From contig NZ_JACHIO010000001.1 in the NCBI RefSeq assembly GCF_014203225.1, positions 1 to 64,000 on the forward strand: a DNA stretch of 64,000 nucleotides, given 5' to 3'. A model generated the notes under the pieces. It saw only the letters and a list, made by a program, of their open reading frames with translations. It was not told where the DNA came from and ran no database searches. This stretch comes from Granulicella mallensis. Lineage in GTDB: Bacteria; Acidobacteriota; Terriglobia; Terriglobales; Acidobacteriaceae. The translations under genes were made by a program, and so were the position numbers. Positions 8,436 to 18,203 of this stretch are shown here, in pieces; the stretch's first letter is position 1, and each line of letters begins with the position of its first letter.

Positions 8436-8445
8436 AAGACAAAAA

Positions 8446-8481
8446 CACCTACGGCAGAGATTGTTATCTCTGCCGTAGGTG
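8446..8481. terminator. Intrinsic terminator for rfbH (and epimerase)
   Basis: A perfect 16-bp stem (8446-8461 with 8466-8481) has a 4-nt loop, built on CACCTACGGCAGAGA. On the minus strand the stem is followed by GTTTTTGTCTTTGC, a T-rich tail, so it mainly terminates rfbH. It lies 26 bases past the rfbH stop. Confidence 0.88.
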
Positions 8482-8506
8482 CACCTTCACATCAAACGAA
8501 CAAAAC

Positions 8507-9844
8507 CTAAACCACCAGCAACCCGGCCTTCGCCTGCTCCACAAACTCAATCGCCGTCTTCGCAATGAAATCGAGCATCTCGTTCGTAAGCCCCGGAAAG
8601 ACCCCAATCCAGAACACATGGTTCATCACGTAATCGGTATTGGTCATCTCGCCGACCACGCGATACTCCCACCCCTCATACGCAGGCTGGCGCAGCAGAT
8701 TGCCCGCAAACAAAAGACGCGTGCCGATCTTCTGAGCCTCCAGAGCCTTGGTCAATTGATCGCGCTTGAAAGGAGCATCCGCCTTCACGCCGATAGGAAA
8801 TCCAAACCAGCTCGGATCGCTCTTCGGCGTCGCCTCCGGCAGAACTACATACTGCTCCAGAGGCTTCAAGGCATTCTTCAGATACGCAAAGTTCGCCTTG
8901 CGCCGTTCGATGAACTCCGGCAGCTTCGCAATCTGGCTGACACCCAGCGCGGCTTGCATATCGGTCGCCTTCAGGTTGTAGCCCACGTGCGAGTACGTGT
9001 ACTTGTGGTCATACCCGCAGGGCAGCGTGCCCAACTGCCAGTCGAATCGTTTTCCACAGGTATTATCCACACCCGGTTCACACCAGCAATCACGACCCCA
9101 GTCGCGGAAGCTGTCGATCAACACCTGCAACGCGGGCTTGTCGGTCAAGACCGCTCCGCCCTCGCCCATCGTGATGTGGTGCGCCGGATAAAAGCTCACC
9201 GTGGCGATATCGCCGAACGTGCCTACCTTCTGGCCGTTGTACGTCGAACCCAGCGCGTCGCAGCAGTCTTCCACAAGCCACAGGTTGTATTTTTTGCAGA
9301 ACGCAACCACCGCATCGAGATCGAACACATTGCCCAGCGTATGCGCGACCATCACCGCCTTGGTCTTCTCACTGCGCGCGTCTTCGAGCTTCGTCACATC
9401 GATCTCGTAGGTCGGCAGCGTCACGTCGATAAACACGGGCACCAGCCGGTTCTGGAAGATCGGATTCACCGTCGTCGGAAAGCCCGCAGCGACCGTAATC
9501 ACCTCGTCTCCCGGCTTCAACTGCCGGTCGCCGAGCTTCGGCGAGGTCAAAGCCGACAGCGCCACCAGGTTGGCCGACGAGCCCGAGTTCACCAGCGACG
9601 CCGACCGCAGCCCAAAGAACCGCGCCAGCTTGCGCTCGAAGTCCTTGGCCCAGCGGCCTGTCGTAAACCAGCCATCGAGCGCGGAGTCCACCACGGCGCT
9701 CATATCGGCGGCATCGATCACCTTGCCTGAAACCGGAACCACCGAGCTGCCCGGCACGAAATCACGCCTGGCAAAGGCCTCGGCATGAAACTCGGCAGTA
9801 AGTTGGAGAATTTGTTGACGTAGTTGCTCAGACCGCTCACTCAT
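8507..9844 (-). CDS. rfbH: CDP-4-keto-6-deoxyglucose 3-dehydrase (E1), RfbH
   Basis: This 445-aa member of the DegT/DnrJ/EryC1/StrS fold removes the C3 hydroxyl on the route to 3,6-dideoxyhexoses. Two features separate it from ordinary aminotransferases. The PLP lysine is replaced by histidine ([14 protein letters not shown], His222/223). The cysteines fit the C-X57-C-X-C-X7-C iron-sulfur pattern known for E1 (Cys195, Cys253, Cys255, Cys263). It uses PMP and a [2Fe-2S] cluster and needs an E3-type reductase, which is not in this window. ATG 9844 (MSERSEQ) is preferred over a TTG 21 nt upstream. It is divergent from rfbF and rfbG, which supply its substrate. Confidence 0.95.
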   Translation of the reverse strand: MSERSEQLRQQILQLTAEFHAEAFARRDFVPGSSVVPVSGKVIDAADMSAVVDSALDGWFTTGRWAKDFERKLARFFGLRSASLVNSGSSANLVALSALTSPKLGDRQLKPGDEVITVAAGFPTTVNPIFQNRLVPVFIDVTLPTYEIDVTKLEDARSEKTKAVMVAHTLGNVFDLDAVVAFCKKYNLWLVEDCCDALGSTYNGQKVGTFGDIATVSFYPAHHITMGEGGAVLTDKPALQVLIDSFRDWGRDCWCEPGVDNTCGKRFDWQLGTLPCGYDHKYTYSHVGYNLKATDMQAALGVSQIAKLPEFIERRKANFAYLKNALKPLEQYVVLPEATPKSDPSWFGFPIGVKADAPFKRDQLTKALEAQKIGTRLLFAGNLLRQPAYEGWEYRVVGEMTNTDYVMNHVFWIGVFPGLTNEMLDFIAKTAIEFVEQAKAGLLVV

Positions 9845-10087
9845 AGATACTTGCAAGGATAGCAAAGCAAGAGAAACGGTTGCCTGTTGTCCGTTCTCAG
9901 AACAACGAAGATTTACGCAAATTAAAAGTCAGGACATACGCAAAATTTGCGGAGTGTCACCACCCTAGCCCCAAAGGGGCTAACAACTGACAACTGAACT
10001 CCCCGAAATACAGTCATAGCAATAGACAGCAAACTGCCCTCTCACCGCGCGATACCATAGAGGGAGCCTCACAAAGGACGCAAACAC

Positions 10088-10858
10088 ATGAAAGCAGTCA
10101 TTCTTGCCGGCGGCCTCGGTACTCGCATCTCTGAAGAGACCAGCCTCCGTCCCAAGCCGATGGTGGAAATCGGCGGACGTCCCATCCTCTGGCACATCCT
10201 CAAGATCTATTCGCAGTACGGCATTAACGACTTCATCATCTGTTGCGGCTACAAGGGCTACATCATCAAGGAGTTCTTCGCGAACTACTTCCTGCACACC
10301 TCCGACGTCACCTTCGACATGAAGGAGAACAAGATGATCGTGCATAACACCGACGCCGAGCCCTGGCGTGTCACCCTCGTGGACACCGGCGAAAACACCG
10401 GCACCGGCGGACGCCTGCACCGTGTCGCAAAGTATCTCGAAGGCGAAGAGGCCTTCTGCATGACCTACGGCGACGGCGTGGCCGACGTAGACATTCCCGC
10501 CTCCATCGCCTTCCACAAGAAGCACGGCAAGAAGGTCACGCTTACCAGCGTGCAGCCAGTAGCCCGCTTCGGAGCCCTCGGACTCAAGGACACGCAGATC
10601 TACTCCTTCCAGGAGAAGCCGCAGGACGAAGGCGGCTGGATCAACGGCGGCTTCTTCGTACTCTCTCCCGAGGCCATCGAGGCCGTCACCGACGATGCGC
10701 AGATGTTCGAACGCGAGCCCATCGAGAAGCTCGTCGCAGAGGGCGAAGTCCACGCCTTCTTCCATCACGGCTTCTGGCAGGCCATGGATACGCTGCGCGA
10801 CAAACATCAACTCGAAGATCTCTGGAGCAAAGGCAAGGCTCCCTGGAAGATCTGGTAA
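10088..10858 (+). CDS. rfbF: Glucose-1-phosphate cytidylyltransferase RfbF
   Basis: This 256-aa nucleotidyltransferase joins CTP and glucose 1-phosphate to give CDP-glucose. The N-terminal [13 protein letters not shown] signature (7-19) with [10 protein letters not shown] is specific for the cytidylyl subfamily and differs from the RmlA GxGTRL pattern. The Mg-binding YGDGVADVD and the sugar-binding GGFFVLSPE segments are present, and the length matches the family. AAAGGACGCAAACAC precedes the ATG. The gene is 55 bp upstream of rfbG on the same strand, so the two form an operon. Confidence 0.96.
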   Translation: MKAVILAGGLGTRISEETSLRPKPMVEIGGRPILWHILKIYSQYGINDFIICCGYKGYIIKEFFANYFLHTSDVTFDMKENKMIVHNTDAEPWRVTLVDTGENTGTGGRLHRVAKYLEGEEAFCMTYGDGVADVDIPASIAFHKKHGKKVTLTSVQPVARFGALGLKDTQIYSFQEKPQDEGGWINGGFFVLSPEAIEAVTDDAQMFEREPIEKLVAEGEVHAFFHHGFWQAMDTLRDKHQLEDLWSKGKAPWKIW

Positions 10859-10913
10859 TCGCGCCACAAGCCATACTGTAACCATCGGGCTTTGGCCCTT
10901 GAGGGAACGACCT

Positions 10914-12029
10914 TTGAGCTCGACGCAAAACGCAACGCCAACGTCCACGGCCCGGCCTAATCTCTGGCAAGGCAAGCGCGTCTTCCTCACCGGCCACACC
11001 GGCTTCAAAGGCGGATGGCTGGCCCTCTGGCTCGCCTCTAAAGGCGCCATCGTGCGCGGCTACGCGCTCGATCCCAGCACCGAACCCAACCTCTTCACGG
11101 CGGCCAAAATCGGCAGCGTGATCGAAGACATTCGCGGCGACATTCGCGATTCGTCGAAGCTCGAGCCGGCCCTGCGCGACTTCGCTCCCGAGGTCGTCTT
11201 CCATCTCGCCGCGCAGCCGCTCGTGCGCTACAGCTACGAAGACCCCATCGGCACCTACGAGACCAATGTCATCGGCACGGCACGCGTGCTCGATACCGTA
11301 CGCCGCACACCCAGCGTTCGCGCCGTCGTCAGCGTCACCACCGACAAGTGCTACGAAAACAAGGAGTGGCTCTGGGGCTATCGCGAGACCGATCCCCTCG
11401 GCGGCTACGACCCCTACTCCAGCTCCAAGGCCTGCGCCGAGATCGTCTCCGCGGCCTATCGCCAGAGCTACTTCCCCGTCAGCAAACTTGCCGAGCACCA
11501 GTGCGCCCTCGCCACCGGTCGCGCCGGCAACGTCATCGGCGGAGGCGACTGGTCGCTCGACCGCCTCATCCCCGATCTCGTTCGCGGCTTCCTCGTCGGC
11601 GAGCCTGTACTCATCCGCCGTCCGCACGCAATCCGTCCGTGGCAGCACGTGCTGGAGCCCCTGCTGGGCTACATCCTGCTCGCCGAGCACCTGCTGACCC
11701 ACGATCCCCGCTACGCCACCGCGTTCAACTTCGGCCCCTCCGACGACGACGCGCAGGAGGTCGGCTGGATCGTCGAGCGCATGACACAGTTCTGGGGCGG
11801 CAACGCCAGCTGGAAGCTCGACGAAGACCCCGGTGTCCACGAGGCCGGTTACCTGAAGCTCGACGCCAGCCGCGCCCGCGCGGAGCTCGCCTGGCACCCT
11901 CGCCTGCGACTCGAAACCACATTGCATTGGCTGGTCGACTGGTACAAAGCCTGGCAGTCAGGCGAAGACATGCACCGCTTCACCCTCGACCAAATCTCGG
12001 CCTACGAGAAATTGAGCCCAGCCCGCTAA
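10914..12029 (+). CDS. rfbG: CDP-glucose 4,6-dehydratase RfbG
   Basis: This 371-aa extended SDR converts CDP-glucose to CDP-4-keto-6-deoxyglucose, the substrate of RfbH. The cofactor loop TGHTGFKGGW sits at residues 25-34, and the active-site region has SVTTDKCYENKEW followed by DPYSSSKACAE (Tyr-x3-Lys). NVIGGGDW and RPWQHVLEPL are strong RfbG signatures. No ATG is available at the right place. TTG 10914 follows GAGGGA (10901-10906) at a good distance and gives the family length. The longer frame from 10695 runs through rfbF in another phase. It shares the CDP-sugar pathway with rfbF and rfbH. Confidence 0.94.
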   Translation: MSSTQNATPTSTARPNLWQGKRVFLTGHTGFKGGWLALWLASKGAIVRGYALDPSTEPNLFTAAKIGSVIEDIRGDIRDSSKLEPALRDFAPEVVFHLAAQPLVRYSYEDPIGTYETNVIGTARVLDTVRRTPSVRAVVSVTTDKCYENKEWLWGYRETDPLGGYDPYSSSKACAEIVSAAYRQSYFPVSKLAEHQCALATGRAGNVIGGGDWSLDRLIPDLVRGFLVGEPVLIRRPHAIRPWQHVLEPLLGYILLAEHLLTHDPRYATAFNFGPSDDDAQEVGWIVERMTQFWGGNASWKLDEDPGVHEAGYLKLDASRARAELAWHPRLRLETTLHWLVDWYKAWQSGEDMHRFTLDQISAYEKLSPAR

Positions 12030-12131
12030 TCCTGCGGCTCACACCTTCAAAACAATCGGCAGCGAGATCCGAGCCGCGAGCAACGAGACTCGCAACTCGA
12101 ATCTCGCTACTCGCAACTGAACGCACAAACC

Positions 12132-14294
12132 TTACAGCGTCTTTGCCGGCCGATGCTTCTCCGCCTGACCCACATGCTCGCCGCAATCGCTATAGACTCG
12201 CACCGCACGCCCACCAACGATCACCTTCTCCGCAACCTCGGCCTCACTAAAGGGATCGTCGATATTCTCCGTATCGAGCACCTGCTTCCACGGAACCCCA
12301 TTCGGTGGCTCCGGCAGCATATACTCCACTCCCTGGTCCGCGGCATTCACGATGATCAAAAAGCTATCGTCGAAGACCTGATGGCCATCTTCATCCATCA
12401 CACCCAGCGTCTTGCCGTTGAGCATCACAGCCAGCGACCTGTTCCAGCCCTCACCCCATGTCTCGTCTGAAAGCTCGTTTCCATCCGTGCCATACCAGGC
12501 GACATCCCGCACCACCGAGCCGCGAATCTGGCGGTCCTGAAAGAACCTGCGCCGATGCAGGTTCGGATGCTCCTTGCGCAGAGCGATGAGCTTTGCCGTG
12601 AACTCCAGCAGACGCTTTCTCGAATCATCCAACTTCCAGTCGTACCAGGTCAGTTCATTGTCCTGGCAGTAGCAGTTGTTATTGCCGCGCTGCGAACGAG
12701 AGAACTCGTCACCGCCCGCAAGCATGGGCACGCCCTGGCTGAGCATCAACGTCGCCAGGAAGTTTCTCGTCTGGCGCTCGCGAAGATTGTTGATGTTCGC
12801 ATCGTCGGTCGGCCCTTCCGCGCCCATGTTCCAGCTATCGTTATCGTTCGCACCGTCCTGGTTGTTATCGCCGTTGGCCTCGTTGTGCTTCTCGTTGTAG
12901 CTGACCAGGTCGCATAGCGTGAAGCCATCGTGCGCCGTGATGAAGTTGATCGAAGCCGCCGGAGTACGGCCGTCTCCCTGGTACAAATCGCTGGACCCTG
13001 TAAAGCGATACGCGAACTCCGAGAGCTGTCCGCTATCGCCCTTCCAGAAGCGTCGCACGGTGTCGCGATACTTGCCGTTCCACTCGCCCCACAACACCGG
13101 GAAGTTGCCCACCTGGTAGCCGCCATCGCCAACGTCCCACGGCTCGGCGATCAGCTTCACATCGGCCAGCGTCGGATCCTGGTGGATCGTATCGAAGAAC
13201 GCGCCGAGCTTGTTCACATCGTGCAGCTCGCGCGCCAAAGTGGAGGCCAGATCGAAGCGGAAGCCGTCGACGTGCATCTCCGACACCCAGTAGCGCAGGC
13301 TGTCCATGATCAGCTTCAACACCTGGGGATTATAGGCATTGAGCGTATTGCCCGTGCCGGTGTAGTCCATGTAATAGCGCGGATTGTCCTGCAGGGTGCG
13401 ATAGTACGTCGTGTTGTCGACGCCCTTCATCGAAAGCATTGGGCCCTTCTCGTTGCCTTCGCACGTGTGGTTGTAAACCACGTCAAGAATGACCTCGATG
13501 CCCTCCTGGTGCAGCCGCTTCACCATCTGCTTGAACTCGAGTACCTGTTCGCCGTCGTCGCCGCTGGAGCTGTAGCGCGACATCGGCGCGAAATAGCCCA
13601 GCGTGTTGTAGCCCCAGTAATCGCGCAGGCCCTTATCGATCAGGTCGCCCTCATCGATGAAGTGATGCACCGGCAGCAACTCAACAGCGGTAATCCCCAG
13701 CTTCTTCAAGTACCCGATACTCGCATCGTGCGCGAGGCCGGCATACGTGCCGCGCAGATTCTCCGGCACCTCGGGATTGTTCTTCGAAAAACCCCGGACA
13801 TGCATCTCGTAGATGATCGAATCGGCGATCGGCGTCTGCGGAGGACAATCGCTACCCCAGTCGAACGTACTGTCGATCACGATGCTCTTGGGCACGCCGT
13901 CCGCACTGTCCTTGCCGCACTTCTTCGTATCGTCCCCAGACTCGATATCGTAAGGAAAGATGGGGGCTTTCCAGTCCACCTCGCCTGCGAGTGCCTTGGC
14001 ATAGGGATCGACGAGCAGCTTGGAGGCGTTGAAGCGCAGCCCCTTTTCCGGCTCCCAGGGGCCGTCGACGCGAAAGCCATACCGCTGCCCGGGCTTGATG
14101 TGACGAACCAGGCCATGCCAGACGAAGGCTGTCCGCTCCTTCAGGGCGATGCAATCTACCTGCTTGCCGGCTTCATCGAAGAAACATACCTTCACAGCGG
14201 TGGCATTCTCCGAGTACAGAGCAAAATTCGTTCCCTGCGGGCTGGACGTAGCGCCCAACGGATAGGGTTTTCCCGGCAACAATGTGCGTTCCAT
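12132..14294 (-). CDS. glgX: Glycogen debranching enzyme GlgX (GH13)
   Basis: The protein is 720 aa, the normal GlgX size. The N-terminal CBM48/isoamylase domain (PYPLGATSSPQGTNFALYSENA) is followed by a GH13 barrel. The nucleophile Asp lies in DGFRFDLAST, the acid/base Glu in LIAEPWD and the third Asp in FITAHDGFTL. It hydrolyses alpha-1,6 branches of glycogen limit dextrins in the cytoplasm. GAGGA lies just upstream of the ATG. The gene is convergent with rfbG, with about 100 bases between them holding imperfect ACTCGCAACTCG-type repeats. No other glycogen gene is in the window. Confidence 0.95.
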   Translation of the reverse strand: MERTLLPGKPYPLGATSSPQGTNFALYSENATAVKVCFFDEAGKQVDCIALKERTAFVWHGLVRHIKPGQRYGFRVDGPWEPEKGLRFNASKLLVDPYAKALAGEVDWKAPIFPYDIESGDDTKKCGKDSADGVPKSIVIDSTFDWGSDCPPQTPIADSIIYEMHVRGFSKNNPEVPENLRGTYAGLAHDASIGYLKKLGITAVELLPVHHFIDEGDLIDKGLRDYWGYNTLGYFAPMSRYSSSGDDGEQVLEFKQMVKRLHQEGIEVILDVVYNHTCEGNEKGPMLSMKGVDNTTYYRTLQDNPRYYMDYTGTGNTLNAYNPQVLKLIMDSLRYWVSEMHVDGFRFDLASTLARELHDVNKLGAFFDTIHQDPTLADVKLIAEPWDVGDGGYQVGNFPVLWGEWNGKYRDTVRRFWKGDSGQLSEFAYRFTGSSDLYQGDGRTPAASINFITAHDGFTLCDLVSYNEKHNEANGDNNQDGANDNDSWNMGAEGPTDDANINNLRERQTRNFLATLMLSQGVPMLAGGDEFSRSQRGNNNCYCQDNELTWYDWKLDDSRKRLLEFTAKLIALRKEHPNLHRRRFFQDRQIRGSVVRDVAWYGTDGNELSDETWGEGWNRSLAVMLNGKTLGVMDEDGHQVFDDSFLIIVNAADQGVEYMLPEPPNGVPWKQVLDTENIDDPFSEAEVAEKVIVGGRAVRVYSDCGEHVGQAEKHRPAKTL

Positions 14295-14517
14295 TTGTCC
14301 TCAATCTGTGTTCGAACTTGAACGTGAAGTAGTAGAGCCTTGGCCCACCGTAATCGGTAACTCTGCGCGCAACAGGCGCAACTCGCGCATAGCCGCAACT
14401 CGATAGATGCGCCGCGCAAGCCGTAAGGGTGCTCCATCAGACTAGGCCAATCGTATGAACATGAAACGGCGCGTCTCAGAATCAAAAATCAACATTGAGC
14501 ATTGGCAATCAGAACCT

Positions 14518-14732
14518 GGCACGAAACCAAGCCCCAAAGGGGCGATATATCCCAGCCCAGGGCGAAGCCCTGGGTTTGACGCCAATAAAATGTCGAGCCC
14601 TGAAGGGGCGACCTATCGATGCCAACCACGATAGGTCGCCCTTTCAGGGCTCTGAATTCCGTGGGATACCAAAACCCAGGGCTTCACCCTGGGCTGGTAT
14701 AGCGTCGCCCCTTCGGGGCTTGGTTTCGTGCC
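14518..14732. repeat. Long palindromic repeat, family B
   Basis: The ends are inverted copies starting GGCACGAAACCAAGCCCC (14518) and ending with its near-complement at 14732. Nested inside are a CCCAGGGCGAAGCCCTGGG hairpin, mirrored at the right side, and a central pair around TCAGGGCT and AGCCCTGA. Almost the whole 215-bp unit can fold on itself. It occupies most of the 533-bp region between glgX and engB; the rest (14295-14517 and 14733-14827) shows no gene and must hold both promoters. Confidence 0.82.
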
Positions 14733-14827
14733 AAACTCCAACCTTAGGTCTCTCAATTTCATACGATCGCCATTTCATCGAACGGGGCAATCCCGAAACA
14801 TCCACGGAAGCAGGTAAGCTCAAACTT

Positions 14828-15442
14828 ATGCGTTTCGTTCCGAAGTTCCTTCTCTCCGCGATGAGCCCCGACCACTTCCCGGACAGCGTCCGCACCGGCG
14901 ACGCCCCCGAGGTCGCCTTCCTGGGCCGCTCCAACGTCGGCAAGTCCTCGCTCATCAACAAACTGCTCGGCTCCAAGGAAGCGAAGGTCTCGTCCACACC
15001 CGGCCGCACGCGCGCCATCAACTTCTTCGCGCTCCACGACGGAACACCCCAGAAGTTTGCGGCCCGCCCCTCGCTCATCTTCGCCGATCTGCCCGGCTAC
15101 GGCTACGCCAAGATCTCGAAGTCGATCTCCGCGGAGTGGCCCACCTTCATCGAACCCTACCTGAACGAGCGCGAACAGCTCTCCCTCTGCATCTGCCTGG
15201 TCGACTCCAACATCCCCCCGCAGGAGAGCGACACGATGCTGATCAACGCGCTGCAGCAGATGCAGCGACCCTACCTGGTCGTTGCCACCAAGTCCGACCG
15301 CCTCGGCGGCAACCAGCTGACGAAGTCGCTCACAGCCCTCAAAAAGGCCCACAACGTCGATCGCATCCTCCCGGTCTCCTCCAAGACCGAAGCCGGCGTA
15401 AAAACCCTCTGGCCGGAGATCACAAACCTGATTCAGGATTAG
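14828..15442 (+). CDS. engB: Ribosome biogenesis GTPase EngB/YsxC
   Basis: This 204-aa TRAFAC GTPase has G1 GRSNVGKSS (about 36-44), G2 TPGRTRAINFF, G3 DLPGYG and G4 TKSD. This order and spacing are typical of EngB, which acts in 50S subunit assembly. The start at ATG 14828 gives the family N-terminus; the open frame extending to 14495 runs through a palindromic repeat and is not coding. The gene stands alone between glgX and inositol-phosphate synthase. Confidence 0.93.
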   Translation: MRFVPKFLLSAMSPDHFPDSVRTGDAPEVAFLGRSNVGKSSLINKLLGSKEAKVSSTPGRTRAINFFALHDGTPQKFAARPSLIFADLPGYGYAKISKSISAEWPTFIEPYLNEREQLSLCICLVDSNIPPQESDTMLINALQQMQRPYLVVATKSDRLGGNQLTKSLTALKKAHNVDRILPVSSKTEAGVKTLWPEITNLIQD

Positions 15443-15449
15443 ATAAACT

Positions 15450-15556
15450 TTTGCTTTTCTTGCTGTCATTCCCGCAGGGAATCCGCTTCCGCCTTTGCCT
15501 TTGCTCTTGCCTTTCTGGTTGTCATTCCGAGCGCAGCGAGCGAACCTGCTTCCCGC
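15450..15556. repeat. Repeat family D, tandem partial copies
   Basis: This carries TTGCTGTCATTCCCGCAGGG with AATCCGCTTCC, then TTGTCATTCCGAGCGCAGC with GAGCGAACCTGCTT, head to tail. It has the same composition as the block at 3979-4080. It lies between the converging engB and inositol-phosphate synthase genes. Confidence 0.55.
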
Positions 15557-15593
15557 CCGCAGCGGCACAAATGCCCCGCTCAGCCACAAAACA

Positions 15594-15619
15594 AAAGGCC
15601 CTGCATCAGCAGGGCCTTT
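15594..15619. terminator. Intrinsic terminator
   Basis: An 11-bp stem AAAGGCCCTGC (15594-15604) pairs with 15609-15619 across an ATCA loop. On the minus strand it is followed by a TTTGTTTTG tail. It lies 19 bases beyond the inositol-phosphate synthase stop and can also stop engB transcription. Confidence 0.85.
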
Positions 15620-15638
15620 CATCTTCCTAAAAAACCAA

Positions 15639-16979
15639 CTAGTCGCCGTAGTACTCCAGGCCAAGGTGCGTAATCAGATCCTCGCCCATAATGTGCCGCA
15701 GCGTGTTCTTCAGCTTCATCGACTGGATAAACAGATCGTGCTCGGGATAGACCCCAGGAGCCGTATCCGGGTCCTTGAAGTAGAAGCTCAGCCACTCCTG
15801 AATCCCAAGCCCGCGCAACGTCGGCGTGCGAGCGGCAAGATCCATAAACAGGCAAAGATCAAGCGCCAGCGGAGCCGCCAGGATCGAATCGCGGCAGAGG
15901 AAATCGACCTTGATCTGCATCGGATAACCGAGCCAGCCAAAGATGTCGATGTTATCCCAACCCTCTTTGTTATCACCACGTGGCGGATAATAGTTAATGC
16001 GAACCTTGTGGAAGATATCGCCATAGAGTTCCGGGTTCTTCTCCGGCTGGAAGATGTGCTCGAGGACCCCGAGCTTGGAGACTTCCTTGGTCTTGAAGTT
16101 GTCCGGATCGTCGAGAACCTCGCCATCGCGATTGCCGAGGATGTTCGTCGAGTACCAGCCGCTGACGCCGAGCTGGCGGGTCTTGAAGGCAGGCGCGAGG
16201 ACGGTCTTGATGAACGTCTGGCCGGTCTTGAAGTCCTTGCCGCAGATCGGCGCGTTCATCTTCTTCGACAGCTCCTGCAGCGCAGGAATATCGACCGTGA
16301 GATTCGGTGCACCGTTCGCAAAAGGAATGCCTTCCTTCAGGCAGGCCCACGCATAGAGCATCGAGGGAGCAATATCCGGATCGTCTTCGACAAGACCCTT
16401 CTCGAAGGCCTCCAGCGTCATGTGGACGGGCTTGGGCTCGATATAGATCTCCGTCGAACCGCACCAGATCATCACCTGGCGATCGGTCTTCGACTTGAAC
16501 TCCGCAATATCATTGCGAATCTGGTTCGCGAGGTCGCACTTGTTCTTGCCGATCTTCTGCACCTTCGGGTCGAGACGCTTGACCCAGCGCTGGTCGAACA
16601 CAGCAGGCATCGGCTCGATGGATTCGAGGAAGGGCCGCATGCTCTCGAGCTGGTCGCGGTCGAGCACACCGGCGGTCTTCGCAGCGTCATACAGATTGCC
16701 GCCGAAGATATCCCAGCCGGTAAAGACGATGTCGTTCAGGTCTGCAAGGGGAGCCCAGTTCCGGATCAGCGGGGTGTTGTCATCGGTGCGCTTGCCCAGA
16801 CGAATGGTACCCATCTGCGACATCGACCCGATGGGCTTGGCAAAGCCGCGGCGAACCGCTTCCACGCCGGCGATGAGAGTGGTCGCAACCGCTCCCATTC
16901 CGGGGATCATAATTCCTAGTTTTCCTTTGGCAGGCGTAATATCCGCTGCCTGTGGGCTGGCGGTGCCAGATGTTGACAT
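15639..16979 (-). CDS. Inositol-3-phosphate synthase
   Basis: This 446-aa protein of the myo-inositol-1-phosphate synthase family makes inositol 3-phosphate from glucose 6-phosphate with bound NAD. An N-terminal GIMIPGMGAVATT nucleotide-binding loop is followed by FTGWDIFGGNLYDAA. The long central GKDFKTGQTFIKTVLAP and NILGNRDGEVL segments and the SVDDSAPLALDL-like region (DSILAAPLALDL) mark the catalytic domain. The ATG at 16979 leaves a 20-residue Ala/Ser/Thr-rich leader. The product could feed inositol-containing lipids or solutes. It is a single gene with its own promoter in the 170-bp gap before the divergent membrane protein gene. Confidence 0.93.
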   Translation of the reverse strand: MSTSGTASPQAADITPAKGKLGIMIPGMGAVATTLIAGVEAVRRGFAKPIGSMSQMGTIRLGKRTDDNTPLIRNWAPLADLNDIVFTGWDIFGGNLYDAAKTAGVLDRDQLESMRPFLESIEPMPAVFDQRWVKRLDPKVQKIGKNKCDLANQIRNDIAEFKSKTDRQVMIWCGSTEIYIEPKPVHMTLEAFEKGLVEDDPDIAPSMLYAWACLKEGIPFANGAPNLTVDIPALQELSKKMNAPICGKDFKTGQTFIKTVLAPAFKTRQLGVSGWYSTNILGNRDGEVLDDPDNFKTKEVSKLGVLEHIFQPEKNPELYGDIFHKVRINYYPPRGDNKEGWDNIDIFGWLGYPMQIKVDFLCRDSILAAPLALDLCLFMDLAARTPTLRGLGIQEWLSFYFKDPDTAPGVYPEHDLFIQSMKLKNTLRHIMGEDLITHLGLEYYGD

Positions 16980-17150
16980 GAAATGGTGTTACCTTCCGTC
17001 CGAGATGTCCGTCGTGGGAAATATTTCCTTATAGCGGCCCCGATAGTATCGCCCATGGCGGAAGCCTTAGGCAAACCTGCGTATCGCCGGTATCGTACCC
17101 GTTGTAATTCTTTGCTTCCGCCCCGTGCCGTGCCATGAGACGATGGCGGC

Positions 17151-18203
17151 ATGGAAGCCGTCTCCACCCCCGTCACGCCCAACTCCAGAGCACGCCTGGG
17201 CTGGCTGGCCTTCGTGGTGCTCGCCTGCGCACACTTCTCCGTGCTGTACGTCTGGAGGAGCCCCCAATTCCTGAACTTGGTGCGCTACTCCCACGGAGAG
17301 GAACAGCTTCCCTACCAGGGCCGCGTCCTGATGGCCTGGGTGCTGGGCCTGACCGCCGGCAACAGCCATCTTGCTCCGCTGCTGCTCCGGCTCGCCTCCC
17401 ACCTGCCACTGGAATTTCACAACCCCTATCTGGTCGTTCTCCTGTTTACAGCCTTCTTCTCGATGCTGGCCGCCATCCTGGCAGCACGAGCCAGCCTTCT
17501 ACACCTCACTCATGACCATCAGTTTGCCTCCTGGGCCGCGCTCCTGACGCTCTACATGGCGTACTTCAACCTGGTTGATGTCTACGGCCTGAGCTACTCC
17601 CTGCCCTACGACGTCCCCTCCCTCGCACTCTTCAGCCTCGCAGTATGGCTGGTCTTCACGCAGCGCTACTGGCTGCTACTGCCAGTCTTCCTCGTCGGCA
17701 CGCTCAACCGCGAGACCTTCTGCTTCATCACGGTCTTTCTCGTGCTCTATGCCTGGTTCGGCGCCAACACCTCCGAATCGCGGGCGGCAGCCATGCGCCG
17801 CATCGTCCCGCACGTCGTGATCCAGGCGATTGTGTGGGTCGCGCTTCGTCTCTGGCTGCATCATCACTTTCTGCAGAATGGCTTCGAAGCCGGGCAGCAA
17901 GGAGGAGGCTTCTTCGACCTCCATCTCCTGCACAACCTCAAATCTCTGCTGAACCCCTTCCAGTGGCCGCTGCTCCTCGGGCTCTTCGGATTCACCCTGC
18001 CCTTGCTGATCCACAGCTATCGCTGGATCAGCGACCGCGCGCTGGCACGCTCCGTCGCCATCCTGCTGCCGCTATGGGCCTTGGCGATGCTGCTCGTCGG
18101 CGTGGTCGTTGAAATCCGTGTCTTCGACGAACTGACCGTATTCCTCGTGCCATGCATCGGGCTGATCGTCTGGAACCGCTGGGTGCTCCCAGCCAGGCGC
18201 TAA
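17151..18203 (+). CDS. Multi-spanning membrane protein, unknown
   Basis: This 350-aa protein has about eight to nine hydrophobic helices spread along the whole length. The loop between TM1 and TM2 holds RYSHGEEQLPYQGRVLMAW. Aromatic/Arg motifs such as GTLNRETFCF are reminiscent of polyprenyl-sugar-using glycosyltransferases of the GT-C class (an Asn-Arg-Glu-Thr loop is frequent in them), but I do not see a defining signature and do not assign a function. It overlaps the start of the next gene or ends 18 bases before its likely true start, so they form an operon. Confidence 0.72.
   Translation: MEAVSTPVTPNSRARLGWLAFVVLACAHFSVLYVWRSPQFLNLVRYSHGEEQLPYQGRVLMAWVLGLTAGNSHLAPLLLRLASHLPLEFHNPYLVVLLFTAFFSMLAAILAARASLLHLTHDHQFASWAALLTLYMAYFNLVDVYGLSYSLPYDVPSLALFSLAVWLVFTQRYWLLLPVFLVGTLNRETFCFITVFLVLYAWFGANTSESRAAAMRRIVPHVVIQAIVWVALRLWLHHHFLQNGFEAGQQGGGFFDLHLLHNLKSLLNPFQWPLLLGLFGFTLPLLIHSYRWISDRALARSVAILLPLWALAMLLVGVVVEIRVFDELTVFLVPCIGLIVWNRWVLPARR

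Noticed and set aside
12930..14321. Long plus-strand open frame opposite glgX
   Set aside because: It is antisense to a well-supported GH13 enzyme and has no recognisable motif; high GC suppresses stop codons on the opposite strand.
16985..17145. Possible small gene between inositol-phosphate synthase and the membrane protein
   Set aside because: Frames are short, without a start signal, and the stretch must hold two divergent promoters.
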